From Chitinophagaceae bacterium (GTDB lineage Bacteria > Bacteroidota > Bacteroidia > Chitinophagales > Chitinophagaceae), in NCBI GenBank assembly GCA_014379965.1, contig JACMKU010000211.1, forward strand, positions 16,658 to 80,657: 64,000 bases of DNA. Reading direction: 5' to 3'. The translations under genes were made by a program, and so were the position numbers. Positions 43,363 through 52,117 of this stretch are shown here, piece after piece. The notes beneath the pieces are model-generated. The model did no database searches. It worked only from the letters and a program-made list of their open reading frames with translations, and had not been told where the DNA came from. Each line of letters begins with the position of its first letter. Position 1 is the stretch's first letter.

Positions 43363-44052
43363 TTATTCTGGAGAAATGGCATTGTCCTCTACTCTGGTAC
43401 GTTTGGCTGATCTCTTCCGTTTAGTGAGGTTCTTGAAGAAGTCCACCTCACCGTTCTCAATGTTATAAATGCCTCCGATAATGCCTATTTCGCCTTTTTC
43501 GAACATGTCTTTCACGATTTCACTGCGATTCAAAATCTGTTCGAGGCTGTTCTCAACATTAGCATAGGCAACATGATCTTGCAATTGGTAATCCTTGTCT
43601 TCAAATAGCAGGGCTTTGCTGATCGAAGGCTGTATACGTTGTAGCAGACCTGTGATATGTCCGTCGGCAACTCCCTGCTTTGCACTCTTGATCGCACCAC
43701 ATTCCGTATGTCCGAGAACCATAAGCACTTTTGAACCTATGTACTTCACAGCATATTCGATGCTGGCGATAATGTCATCGTTCACGATATTACCGGCTAT
43801 TCGTATGCTGAAGAGGTCGCCTAACCCCTGGTCGAATATCAATTCAACAGAGGTACGTGAGTCCATGCAACTTAGGATAACGGCGAAGGGATATTGGCCC
43901 TCCCTGGTCTGGTTGATTAGTCCCAGGTGGTCATGATCGGTCTTAAGATTCTGAATAAAACGCTTGTTCCCTTCTTTCAATATTTCGAAACCCTGGTGGG
44001 GAGTAAGGTGGAGCAAGTATTCCTTTGAATGCTTTCTCATTGGTATAATCAT
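43363..44052 (-). CDS. Beta-class carbonic anhydrase (operon copy)
   Basis: This 229-residue protein (225 from the second ATG at 44040) has the zinc ligands and dyad of beta-CA: CMDSR (C62, D64, R66) and GHTECG (H115, C118). It keeps the N-terminal helices and has a basic C-terminal extension (KRKRSAKRTR). It sits between a small secreted protein and the SulP gene in the inorganic-carbon operon and should interconvert CO2 and bicarbonate in the cytoplasm. The second copy at 44744 differs strongly in sequence, so it is not a recent duplicate. Confidence 0.95.
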   Translation of the reverse strand: MIIPMRKHSKEYLLHLTPHQGFEILKEGNKRFIQNLKTDHDHLGLINQTREGQYPFAVILSCMDSRTSVELIFDQGLGDLFSIRIAGNIVNDDIIASIEYAVKYIGSKVLMVLGHTECGAIKSAKQGVADGHITGLLQRIQPSISKALLFEDKDYQLQDHVAYANVENSLEQILNRSEIVKDMFEKGEIGIIGGIYNIENGEVDFFKNLTKRKRSAKRTRVEDNAISPE

Positions 44053-44158
44053 TTATAAGTGTTGCGAGCATGCATAAAATGCATGACATCATTTATTTAA
44101 GTAAAAAATAAAGTAACAGGCCTGATAAGGCCATTAATAACGGAGCAATAAAGAGGAA

Positions 44159-44533
44159 TTATCCCAGATTGGGTGGTGGAACAAGTAGTTCACCATGGAA
44201 GGCGATGTAAGCGCGTGCATCCTCGCCCTTGTGAAAAGCGGAAGATGAAGCAAAGAAATAATCGGAGGAATGATGATCGTGAAGATACTCTTCAGAAAAA
44301 CTGCTATTGGAAGTTGGGGCCTTCTCCTCGGTATTGTTGCCGAATGGATTGGCCGCATCATCGTCGTTTGAGGAGTGCGGATTGTTAATGCCAAACGAGA
44401 TATCCTGCTTGGCGAGTTCCTGCTGACTGGCATATACAAAGGGAGCACTGACAGTTAGCCACAGCAGGGCCAGTATCATCGCGAAGGACGATGCTAATTG
44501 AAATCTGTTATATATACTCCTGCTTTTTTTCAT
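44159..44533 (-). CDS. Small secreted histidine-rich protein at the head of the DIC operon
   Basis: This 124-residue protein has a signal peptide (ASSFAMILALLWLTVSAPFVYAS). The mature part is acidic and low in complexity: NPHSSNDDDAANPFGNNTEE, then SFSEEYLHDHHSSDYFF and a short end with IAFHGELLVPPPNLG. I do not recognise the family. Six histidines lie in the mature part, three of them in LHDHH. It begins the minus-strand run that holds the carbonic anhydrase, SulP, DabA and DabB. A periplasmic partner or metal-binding role is possible, but nothing shows it. Confidence 0.65.
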   Translation of the reverse strand: MKKSRSIYNRFQLASSFAMILALLWLTVSAPFVYASQQELAKQDISFGINNPHSSNDDDAANPFGNNTEEKAPTSNSSFSEEYLHDHHSSDYFFASSSAFHKGEDARAYIAFHGELLVPPPNLG

Positions 44534-44709
44534 GAAACTGCTGCAAAATAATAATTTAGAACCCTTTTACCAAGCCATTCATGTAAGTGGGAAAAAAATT
44601 CTAGCTCTTTCGTGTCCATAACACAGTATTCCAAAAGTTGTTTAAGGATAAGTTGCCTAATTTCACCTATGCCTAACAGACGTTAGTGAGATAGGGTTTT
44701 GATAAGCGC

Positions 44710-44717
44710 TATTTTTG
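44710..44717 (+). promoter_or_regulatory. TAnnTTTG -7 element for the second carbonic anhydrase
   Basis: TATTTTTG is an exact match 26 bp before the ATG at 44744. It argues against an upstream TTG start at 44699. The 210-bp gap 44534-44743 must hold divergent promoters for both carbon units; nothing else was seen in it. Confidence 0.55.
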
Positions 44718-44743
44718 ATCGACAACATAGATATTTATATTAT

Positions 44744-45379
44744 ATGAAACCATATGAGGTCTTACTGAAGGAAAACAAACATTGGGCCGCAAAAAAACTG
44801 GAAGATGACCCCGGTTTTTTCAACAGGCTATCCCATCTCCAAACTCCGGAATTTCTATGGATTGGCTGTAGTGATAGCCGGGTACCCGCAAATGAGATCA
44901 CAGGCACTGATCCAGGAGAGATTTTCGTTCACCGGAATGTGGCCAACCTGGTAATTAATACGGATGTGAATGTTTTGACCGTGTTGGATTATGCCGTCAA
45001 TCATCTAAAAATTAGACATGTGATCGTATGTGGTCATTACGGGTGCGGTGGAGTGAAGGCGGCGATGACAAATACCGATTTGAAACCTTTGCTGAATATG
45101 TGGCTCCGGGGCATCAAGGATGTGATTAGGCTGCACCGACATGAATTGTCCGTAATCGACGATGAAGCGAAGCGAAGCGATCGCCTTGTTGAGCTGAATG
45201 TGCAGGAGCAGGTATTTAATCTCGCCAAGACTTCCATCATACAACGCGCTTGGAAGAATGAACAGCGACCAGATCTGCATGGATGGGTGTATGGATTAAA
45301 TGATGGCATCATCAAACCCGTGTTTGAGATGAAGGCTGGCACCCATATCGATCCGCTTTATGAATATGACAATCTCTAG
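44744..45379 (+). CDS. can: Beta-class carbonic anhydrase (divergent copy)
   Basis: This 211-residue beta-CA is of the Can/YadF type, with GCSDSRVPANEITG (C42, D44, R46), HRNVANLV and CGHYGCGGV (H98, C101). The length and the C-terminal GWVYGLNDGIIKPVFEM are standard for the housekeeping enzyme of Escherichia coli type. It reads away from the inorganic-carbon operon, 210 bp from its first gene. It probably supplies bicarbonate to carboxylases in air, with the transport operon as a second route. Confidence 0.96.
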   Translation: MKPYEVLLKENKHWAAKKLEDDPGFFNRLSHLQTPEFLWIGCSDSRVPANEITGTDPGEIFVHRNVANLVINTDVNVLTVLDYAVNHLKIRHVIVCGHYGCGGVKAAMTNTDLKPLLNMWLRGIKDVIRLHRHELSVIDDEAKRSDRLVELNVQEQVFNLAKTSIIQRAWKNEQRPDLHGWVYGLNDGIIKPVFEMKAGTHIDPLYEYDNL

Positions 45380-45483
45380 GAATGTAAAATCTAGAATATA
45401 AATGTAAAATGTAAAAGTGACGCTTCACAAAAATGACTGGTCAACTTTTACATTCTACCTTTTAGATTTTAAATTCTACATTT
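45380..45483. repeat. Inverted repeat of AATGTAAAA words
   Basis: The left arm (45380-45418: aatgtaaaat, ctagaatata, gtaaaagt) pairs with the right arm (45444-45483) with several mismatches and a 25-bp spacer. It starts one base after the can stop codon and ends 18 bp before the next gene. Confidence 0.9.
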
Positions 45484-45501
45484 CATTCCAAAATCTTCCT
45501 T

Positions 45502-46608
45502 ATGCGCATACTTTTCCTAGCCGTTTGCCTCGCTATTTTTTCCTGTCACGATGGAAATAACGAACCGTCTGTAACGGCGGCGAGTCCTGCAACATCGCCA
45601 GATCTATCTGCATTCAGGAAGATAGATAGTCTCAATCCGGTGTTGATTCCTGATTCCGGCCAGGTGTTTCAGTCGCCGATACTCGGCAAACAAGTTAAGT
45701 GGGAAGAGAAGGATGTATTCAATCCTGCTGCCATAGTGCGTAATGATACAGTATTCATGCTTTACCGCGCCGAAGACAAGATCGGTAAGTATGCTGGCAC
45801 GTCAAGGATTGGGTTGGCATGGAGCCTCGATGGTCTTCATTTTACAAAACATCCGGTTCCGGTTTTCTATCCTGATAATGATGCCCAGAAGCATTTGGAG
45901 TGGGAAGGAGGTTGTGAGGACCCACGAATAGTTGCTGACAGCAGTGGTATGTATGTGATGACATATACGGCCTACGATGGAGATAAGGCAAGAATGCTCA
46001 TCGCCACTTCGAGGGATCTCTATCATTGGACGAAACACGGCTCTGCGTTTGCAAAAACTTTAAATGGTAAGTATGCGGCGCCGTGGAGCAAATCCGGTTC
46101 AATTGTCTCGACCTATCCCGAGGGAAGTCCCGTAGCCCAGAGAGTAAATGGGAAGTACTGGATGTATTGGGGCGATACGGATATTTTCCTGGCTACCTCT
46201 GAAGATCTCATTAATTGGACGCCTGTTGAATCTACGGAAGGCAAATTGGTTACAGTGTTTGGACCGAGAGCTGGAATGTTCGATAGCGATCTGGTGGAAC
46301 CGGGTCCACCAGCGATGATAGAAGAAAAAGGAATACGTCTCATATACAATAGCCGTAATGTGCGATCGAAAGGTGATACGAGCCTGGCAGAAGGAACGTA
46401 CGCGGCGGGCTACGTTCTCTTCGACAAAAATGATCCAGCCAAGATACTTGAGCGCTCTACAAATTATTTTATGAAACCGGATAGGCCGTACGAGATAAAT
46501 GGGCAGGTGAATCATGTATGCTTCCTCGAAGGCCTGGTTCGATACAAAGGCCACTGGTATTTATATTATGGCACCGCTGACTCGAGGATTGCTGTCGCGG
46601 TTAACTAG
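45502..46608 (+). CDS. GH130-like glycosidase/phosphorylase lipoprotein
   Basis: This 368-residue protein has a lipobox (AIFSC, Cys15), so it is tethered to a membrane. It folds as a five-bladed propeller of the GH43/62/130 type: FNPAAIVRNDTVFMLYRAED, SRIGLAWSLDGLHF, EGGCEDPRIVADSSGMYVMT, LVEPGPPAM and a last block WYLYYGTADSRIAVAV. GCEDPR and the final YYGTADS are the usual GH130 marks; those enzymes cleave or phosphorolyse beta-mannosides. No PUL genes (SusC/D) lie beside it. The substrate is a guess from the family. Confidence 0.85.
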   Translation: MRILFLAVCLAIFSCHDGNNEPSVTAASPATSPDLSAFRKIDSLNPVLIPDSGQVFQSPILGKQVKWEEKDVFNPAAIVRNDTVFMLYRAEDKIGKYAGTSRIGLAWSLDGLHFTKHPVPVFYPDNDAQKHLEWEGGCEDPRIVADSSGMYVMTYTAYDGDKARMLIATSRDLYHWTKHGSAFAKTLNGKYAAPWSKSGSIVSTYPEGSPVAQRVNGKYWMYWGDTDIFLATSEDLINWTPVESTEGKLVTVFGPRAGMFDSDLVEPGPPAMIEEKGIRLIYNSRNVRSKGDTSLAEGTYAAGYVLFDKNDPAKILERSTNYFMKPDRPYEINGQVNHVCFLEGLVRYKGHWYLYYGTADSRIAVAVN

Positions 46609-46654
46609 CCGTTGACTTGGAATCACCTAATTTCGCAACATTGCAAAACAGGAA

Positions 46655-46779
46655 GGTTTGCAAGTTTAAAAGTTTAAGGGTTTAAAAGTTCTTGATTCCA
46701 GAAAATTCGTTTCTTAAAAGCAACCACTAATTTCAGAACCTTTAAACTCTTAAACCCTTAAACTAGTAACCCAGTAACC
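46655..46779. repeat. Inverted repeat of GTTTAAAA/GTTTAAGG words (copy 1)
   Basis: The left arm (46655-46691) pairs with the right arm (46736-46779) with several mismatches; the spacer is 44 bp. The word is close to that of the element at 62356 and a CG-less relative of the TTTAACG elements. Confidence 0.9.
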
Positions 46780-46802
46780 TCGCAAAACTGTAGTTGTCCT
46801 CT

Positions 46803-47708
46803 ATGTCGATTGAAGTACGGAACCTGCTCAAAATTTACGGCGAACAAAAGGCTGTCAATGACATCTCCTTCAAGGTAGGAAAAGGCGAGATCGTTGGATT
46901 TCTTGGACCCAATGGGGCGGGAAAATCGACGACGATGAAGATCATCACGGGGTACCTGCCCCAGACAGGGGGCGAGGCTTTTGTTTCGGGCATCAATGTC
47001 AACGAGAATCCCCTTGCCGTGAAAGAGAAGATCGGTTACCTGCCCGAGGCGAATGCCCTGTACTATGAGATGTACATCAGGGAATATCTTGCCTTCGTGG
47101 CATCGGTACATAAAGTAAAAGATGCAAAGTCGAAGATCGATGAAGTGATTACACTCACGGGCCTGACAGTTGAAAGCAAGAAAAGAATAGGGCAGTTGTC
47201 TAAAGGATACAAACAGCGGGTGGGTCTAGCTGCGGCCCTGATCCATGATCCGGAGGTGCTCGTACTAGATGAGCCTACATCGGGGCTGGACCCAAACCAG
47301 ATTGTCGAAATCCGCGATGTGATCAAGAACCAGGGAAAGAATAAGACGGTGTTGTTTTCTTCGCATATTCTGCAGGAAGTAGAGGCAATTTGCGACAGGG
47401 TCATCATCATAAATAAGGGTGGCCTGGTGGCGGATGATAAGCTTAGCAATTTACAGCAACGAAACAAAGACAAGCACGTGGTGGTGGTACAATTCCAGGA
47501 GGTGGTTAACAGGCGTCTGCTGGACACACTAAGTGAGGTGACGCTGATCGAGGATGTGCCTATCTCAACATTCAAGTTACATACAGCGAACCCGGAGTCG
47601 GTGCGTAAACAAATATTCGAACTGGCTTTGCAGCATAACCTCAACATTGTTTCTTTGCAGAGTGAGAATCAAAGCCTGGAAGAGGTTTTCAGGTCATTGA
47701 CGAATTAG
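46803..47708 (+). CDS. gldA: Gliding-motility ABC transporter ATPase GldA
   Basis: The protein has 301 residues from the ATG at 46803. It is a complete ABC ATPase: Walker A GPNGAGKST, Q-loop region, signature LSKGYKQR and Walker B VLVLDEPTSGLDP with the switch histidine in SSHILQEVEAI. The C-terminal 80 residues are specific to the GldA-type ATPases. In Flavobacterium GldA works with GldF and GldG in the gliding/type IX export machinery; those are not next to it here. A general ABC-2 export role is also possible. Enolase follows 73 bp later. Confidence 0.85.
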   Translation: MSIEVRNLLKIYGEQKAVNDISFKVGKGEIVGFLGPNGAGKSTTMKIITGYLPQTGGEAFVSGINVNENPLAVKEKIGYLPEANALYYEMYIREYLAFVASVHKVKDAKSKIDEVITLTGLTVESKKRIGQLSKGYKQRVGLAAALIHDPEVLVLDEPTSGLDPNQIVEIRDVIKNQGKNKTVLFSSHILQEVEAICDRVIIINKGGLVADDKLSNLQQRNKDKHVVVVQFQEVVNRRLLDTLSEVTLIEDVPISTFKLHTANPESVRKQIFELALQHNLNIVSLQSENQSLEEVFRSLTN

Positions 47709-47754
47709 AATCCCTTTGAACCTGCAACGATTGCCCCCGCCACAGACTAATTAA

Positions 47755-49077
<1,323 letters not shown>

Positions 49078-49110
49078 TCGTAACCACGGGCAATCTCTTA
49101 AACCCTGGCA

Positions 49111-49485
49111 ATGGAAAACAACCCTGATCAGATAATTGACGAGAATTTGAATCCTGAGGACAAAGTTTGGGTGAGCCCATTGAGTCGCATACCCCGCTGG
49201 TTGAGGAACAAGTTTTTTATAGCCGCAGCGATGTTTATGGTCATCATACTTTTCCTGGATAAGAATGACCTGTTTACCCAGGCTGACAGGGGCAGGCAAT
49301 TGAAAGAACTACTTAATAGCAAACAATACTTCACTGAACAAATTGCTACGGAACAAGGGGAGCTCGACAAAATGAAAAGCAACCCGGGTATTTTAGAGAA
49401 ATATGCTCGCGAAAAATACCTGATGAAGCGGGATAATGAGGACCTTTTCATTATACCGGAAAATTACGAGGAACATAAGAATTAG
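49111..49485 (+). CDS. DivIC/FtsB-like septum formation initiator
   Basis: This 124-residue protein has a cytosolic N-terminus, one membrane helix (about 34-49, KFFIAAAMFMVIILFL) and a periplasmic coiled coil (about 58-92). The short conserved C-terminal block ILEKYAREKYLMKRDNEDLF is typical of DivIC/FtsB proteins. They join FtsL and FtsQ in the divisome and activate septal peptidoglycan synthesis. Location just after eno supports the call. Confidence 0.9.
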   Translation: MENNPDQIIDENLNPEDKVWVSPLSRIPRWLRNKFFIAAAMFMVIILFLDKNDLFTQADRGRQLKELLNSKQYFTEQIATEQGELDKMKSNPGILEKYAREKYLMKRDNEDLFIIPENYEEHKN

Positions 49486-49576
49486 GCCTTTTTGCACAAT
49501 ATAGACCCGCAAGCCTCGTTTTATTAGAGACATTCTATATCTGGACATTATTTTATTGGACATCAACGGTTTACTC

Positions 49577-49807
49577 ATGACAAATTTTACGCCTGAGGAC
49601 CTTTTATTGTACCTGTACAAGGAAACGTCTTTGGAACAAACAGCTCAAATTGAGGAGGCTCTGGCGAAAGACTGGACGCTTCGCGAAAAGCTAGCTGTTC
49701 TTCAAAATTCTATGCAAAGACTGGAGAAATTGACGCAGGCCCCCCGCACGGAAGTAGTACTTAATGTACTCAACTATGCAAGGGAGAAGTCTGCGGAGCA
49801 GGTCTAA
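49577..49807 (+). CDS. Small helical protein of unknown function
   Basis: This 76-residue protein starts at the ATG at 49577 (MTNFTPEDLLLYLYKETSLEQ); a TTG seven codons earlier is not convincing. It is predicted all-helical and acidic. The opening DLLLYLYKETSLEQTAQIEEALAKDW recalls the N-terminal sigma-binding helices of Bacteroidota anti-sigma proteins, without membrane anchor or zinc site. Its function is unknown. A terminator follows at 49833. Confidence 0.7.
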   Translation: MTNFTPEDLLLYLYKETSLEQTAQIEEALAKDWTLREKLAVLQNSMQRLEKLTQAPRTEVVLNVLNYAREKSAEQV

Positions 49808-49832
49808 AGTTCCTCACTAATCAACTGTATTA

Positions 49833-49863
49833 GCATTGGCCGGTAACGGTTGATGCTTTTTTT
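49833..49863 (+). terminator. Intrinsic terminator after the eno-divIC-small gene run
   Basis: A 10-bp stem GCATTGGCCG / CGGTTGATGC (three G-U pairs) with a GTAA loop is followed by TTTTTTT. It ends 4 bp before the heptad repeat, which shows that this repeat is not needed as the terminator here. Confidence 0.8.
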
Positions 49864-49866
49864 ATG

Positions 49867-50080
<214 letters not shown>

Positions 50081-50089
50081 CACAATTAC

Positions 50090-50097
50090 TAGTTTTG
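50090..50097 (+). promoter_or_regulatory. TAnnTTTG box three bases before nth
   Basis: TAGTTTTG is an exact match with only three bases between its G and the ATG at 50101. If used, nth mRNA would be leaderless or nearly so. Confidence 0.4.
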
Positions 50098-50100
50098 CTC

Positions 50101-50748
50101 ATGACCAAAAAGGATCGCTATCAATTCGTGATTCAGTATTTCCTGGACCATACTCCAGAGGCGGAAACCGAGCTGGTTTATGACAACCCATTTCAACTGC
50201 TGGTCTCGGTGATCCTATCGGCGCAGTGTACCGACAAGCGTGTCAACATGACGACACCAGCTTTGTTCGCGCAATACCCGGATGCTGCCTCCCTTTCGAA
50301 GGCCGGGTTCGACGACCTGCTTCCATTGGTTAAGAGCATCAGTTATCCTAATAACAAGGCGAAGCACCTGATAGGAATGGCTAATATGGTCATCAGCGAA
50401 TTCGGTGGCATCATTCCAATGACGGTGGACGAACTGGTAAAGCTTCCCGGTGTTGGCAGGAAGACTGCAAATGTCATTACTTCGGTTATCGATAATCAAC
50501 CCAATATGGCTGTCGACACGCATGTGTTCCGTGTAAGTCACAGAATCGGTCTCGTATCCTCTCGAGCAAAGACTCCCTATGCAGTTGAAAAGGAACTGGT
50601 AAAATACATCCCTGAACATTATGTACATAAAGCTCATCATTGGCTCATACTGCATGGCAGGTATATCTGTGTAGCGCGGCAGCCTAAATGTTTTGAATGT
50701 GGAATTCGACCGGTGTGTAAGTTTTTTAAGAAGAATGTGAAGGAGTGA
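50101..50748 (+). CDS. nth: Endonuclease III
   Basis: The protein has 215 residues from the ATG at 50101; the longer upstream frame is repeat sequence. It has the helix-hairpin-helix LPGVGRKTA (115-123), catalytic Lys121 and Asp139 (VDTHVFRVSHR), and four cluster cysteines C190, C197, C200 and C206 in the pattern C-x6-C-x2-C-x5-C that binds [4Fe-4S]. It removes oxidised pyrimidines from DNA and cuts the abasic site. It stands alone between two repeats of the same heptad word; the stop TGA is within the second repeat. Confidence 0.97.
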   Translation: MTKKDRYQFVIQYFLDHTPEAETELVYDNPFQLLVSVILSAQCTDKRVNMTTPALFAQYPDAASLSKAGFDDLLPLVKSISYPNNKAKHLIGMANMVISEFGGIIPMTVDELVKLPGVGRKTANVITSVIDNQPNMAVDTHVFRVSHRIGLVSSRAKTPYAVEKELVKYIPEHYVHKAHHWLILHGRYICVARQPKCFECGIRPVCKFFKKNVKE

Positions 50749-50869
50749 GTGGTCAGCGGTGAATAGTGAGTAGTGAGTAGTGAATGTGCCCCCGTGTTGC
50801 GAAGCCCCGATTACAAACGACCCACTCACTACTCACCATTCACTCACCGCTGACCACTGACCACTCACT
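50744..50869. repeat. Inverted repeat of GTGAGTA heptads downstream of nth
   Basis: The left arm (50744-50786) pairs with the right arm (50821-50869), both made of gtgagtg, gtcagcg and gtgaata words; the spacer is about 34 bp. The nth stop codon (50746-50748) is part of the left arm. Confidence 0.93.
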
Positions 50870-50975
50870 AGTGCTGTTTTTTTCTTTCTTAATCCGAGGT
50901 CTCCCTCATTTCATCTCAGCTCCTACAATTTAGATTCGCAATCGCTTACCTGTTGTATTGTCTGTCGGCAATTTA

Positions 50976-51881
50976 ATGACGAAGCGGTTATTGATATTAC
51001 ATATTACGTTGATCATTTTCGCCAGGACAGTCTTTTGTCAATACTATTATCACGACAATAGGTATATGGCCAGCAACATTGTGTTGGAGGCAGGTGTTAC
51101 GATGGGCGCAATGAATAGTCTCACAGATATTGGAGGCAAGCCTGGGATTGGTAAAGGATTCATTAAGGATCTCAGGATGGAATTTTCAAGACCCTGTATT
51201 GGAATTTACCTGGGTGCTACTTATAAGGATGTCATTTCTCTCAGGGTGGAAGCCACACTCGGTTCGACGAGGGCTAGCGATGATGTATTAAAGAATGATC
51301 GTGAGGCCAGCTTCGGTCGTTATGAGAGGAATCTGAGTTTCAGATCGCCCATTCGGGAAGTACAACTCTGTGCGGAGGTTCATCCCCTGTTTTTCAGGAA
51401 CTATGAAACGGACGAGGCTCCTTATTGGTCGCCTTACCTCGTCGCCGGCATTGGACTATTCTCCTTTAATCCCCAAGCCAGGTTGCGAAACAAATGGTTA
51501 GACCTCCATCCACTACGTACAGAAGGCCAGGGATTCCCGGAATATCGGAATCGAAAACCCTATTCGTTGCTCCAATTAAACGTCCCTGCAGGACTCGGGC
51601 TCCGTTATGAGGCAGGTCCGTTTGTTACCGTACGGGCGGAGTTGATTCACCGATTCTTATTCACTGATTACCTCGACGATGTGAGTGAAGACTCGTATGT
51701 CGACCCCGCTCTTTTCCACCTCCACCTGCCTGCCCCACAAGCTGAAATTGCCGCTCAGTTATCCAACCGGTCGGGTCGACCTTTTCAAGAAACCCAACGC
51801 GGCAATCCCAGTCGGAATGATTCGTATTTCACCTTCGTGATTAAGATAGGCATGCAACTGAGGCGGTTACGGCGTGATTAG
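50976..51881 (+). CDS. Outer-membrane beta-barrel protein
   Basis: The protein has 301 residues from the ATG at 50976. A signal peptide (LLILHITLIIFARTVFCQ) is followed by alternating strands with aromatic ends: SNIVLEAGVTMGAMNSLTDI, IGIYLGATYKDVISLRVEAT, YLVAGIGLFSFNPQARL and a final FTFVIKIGMQL. A polar insert lies near PQAEIAAQLSNRSG. No named family is recognised; it is of the small-barrel type common in Bacteroidota. It is monocistronic. Confidence 0.78.
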   Translation: MTKRLLILHITLIIFARTVFCQYYYHDNRYMASNIVLEAGVTMGAMNSLTDIGGKPGIGKGFIKDLRMEFSRPCIGIYLGATYKDVISLRVEATLGSTRASDDVLKNDREASFGRYERNLSFRSPIREVQLCAEVHPLFFRNYETDEAPYWSPYLVAGIGLFSFNPQARLRNKWLDLHPLRTEGQGFPEYRNRKPYSLLQLNVPAGLGLRYEAGPFVTVRAELIHRFLFTDYLDDVSEDSYVDPALFHLHLPAPQAEIAAQLSNRSGRPFQETQRGNPSRNDSYFTFVIKIGMQLRRLRRD

Positions 51882-52117
51882 TCGTGCCCGAACCATCGCC
51901 GCTCTTCCATTGTTATATCTCCACATTTATCCACGCATCAATTCTGCAACTCACCCGGAATTTCGTGCAATTGGCCGGTTTTGGCTATGAGAGGCAAGAG
52001 TGTAATGATAATTTCGCAGAGCATTCAGTCAGGTAAGGGTGAACCCCTTTCTCTAACTTTACGTATATCCTCTAAGATTCCCTGTGAACAGCTATTAACC
52101 AACAAAAAAAAGTGTAT

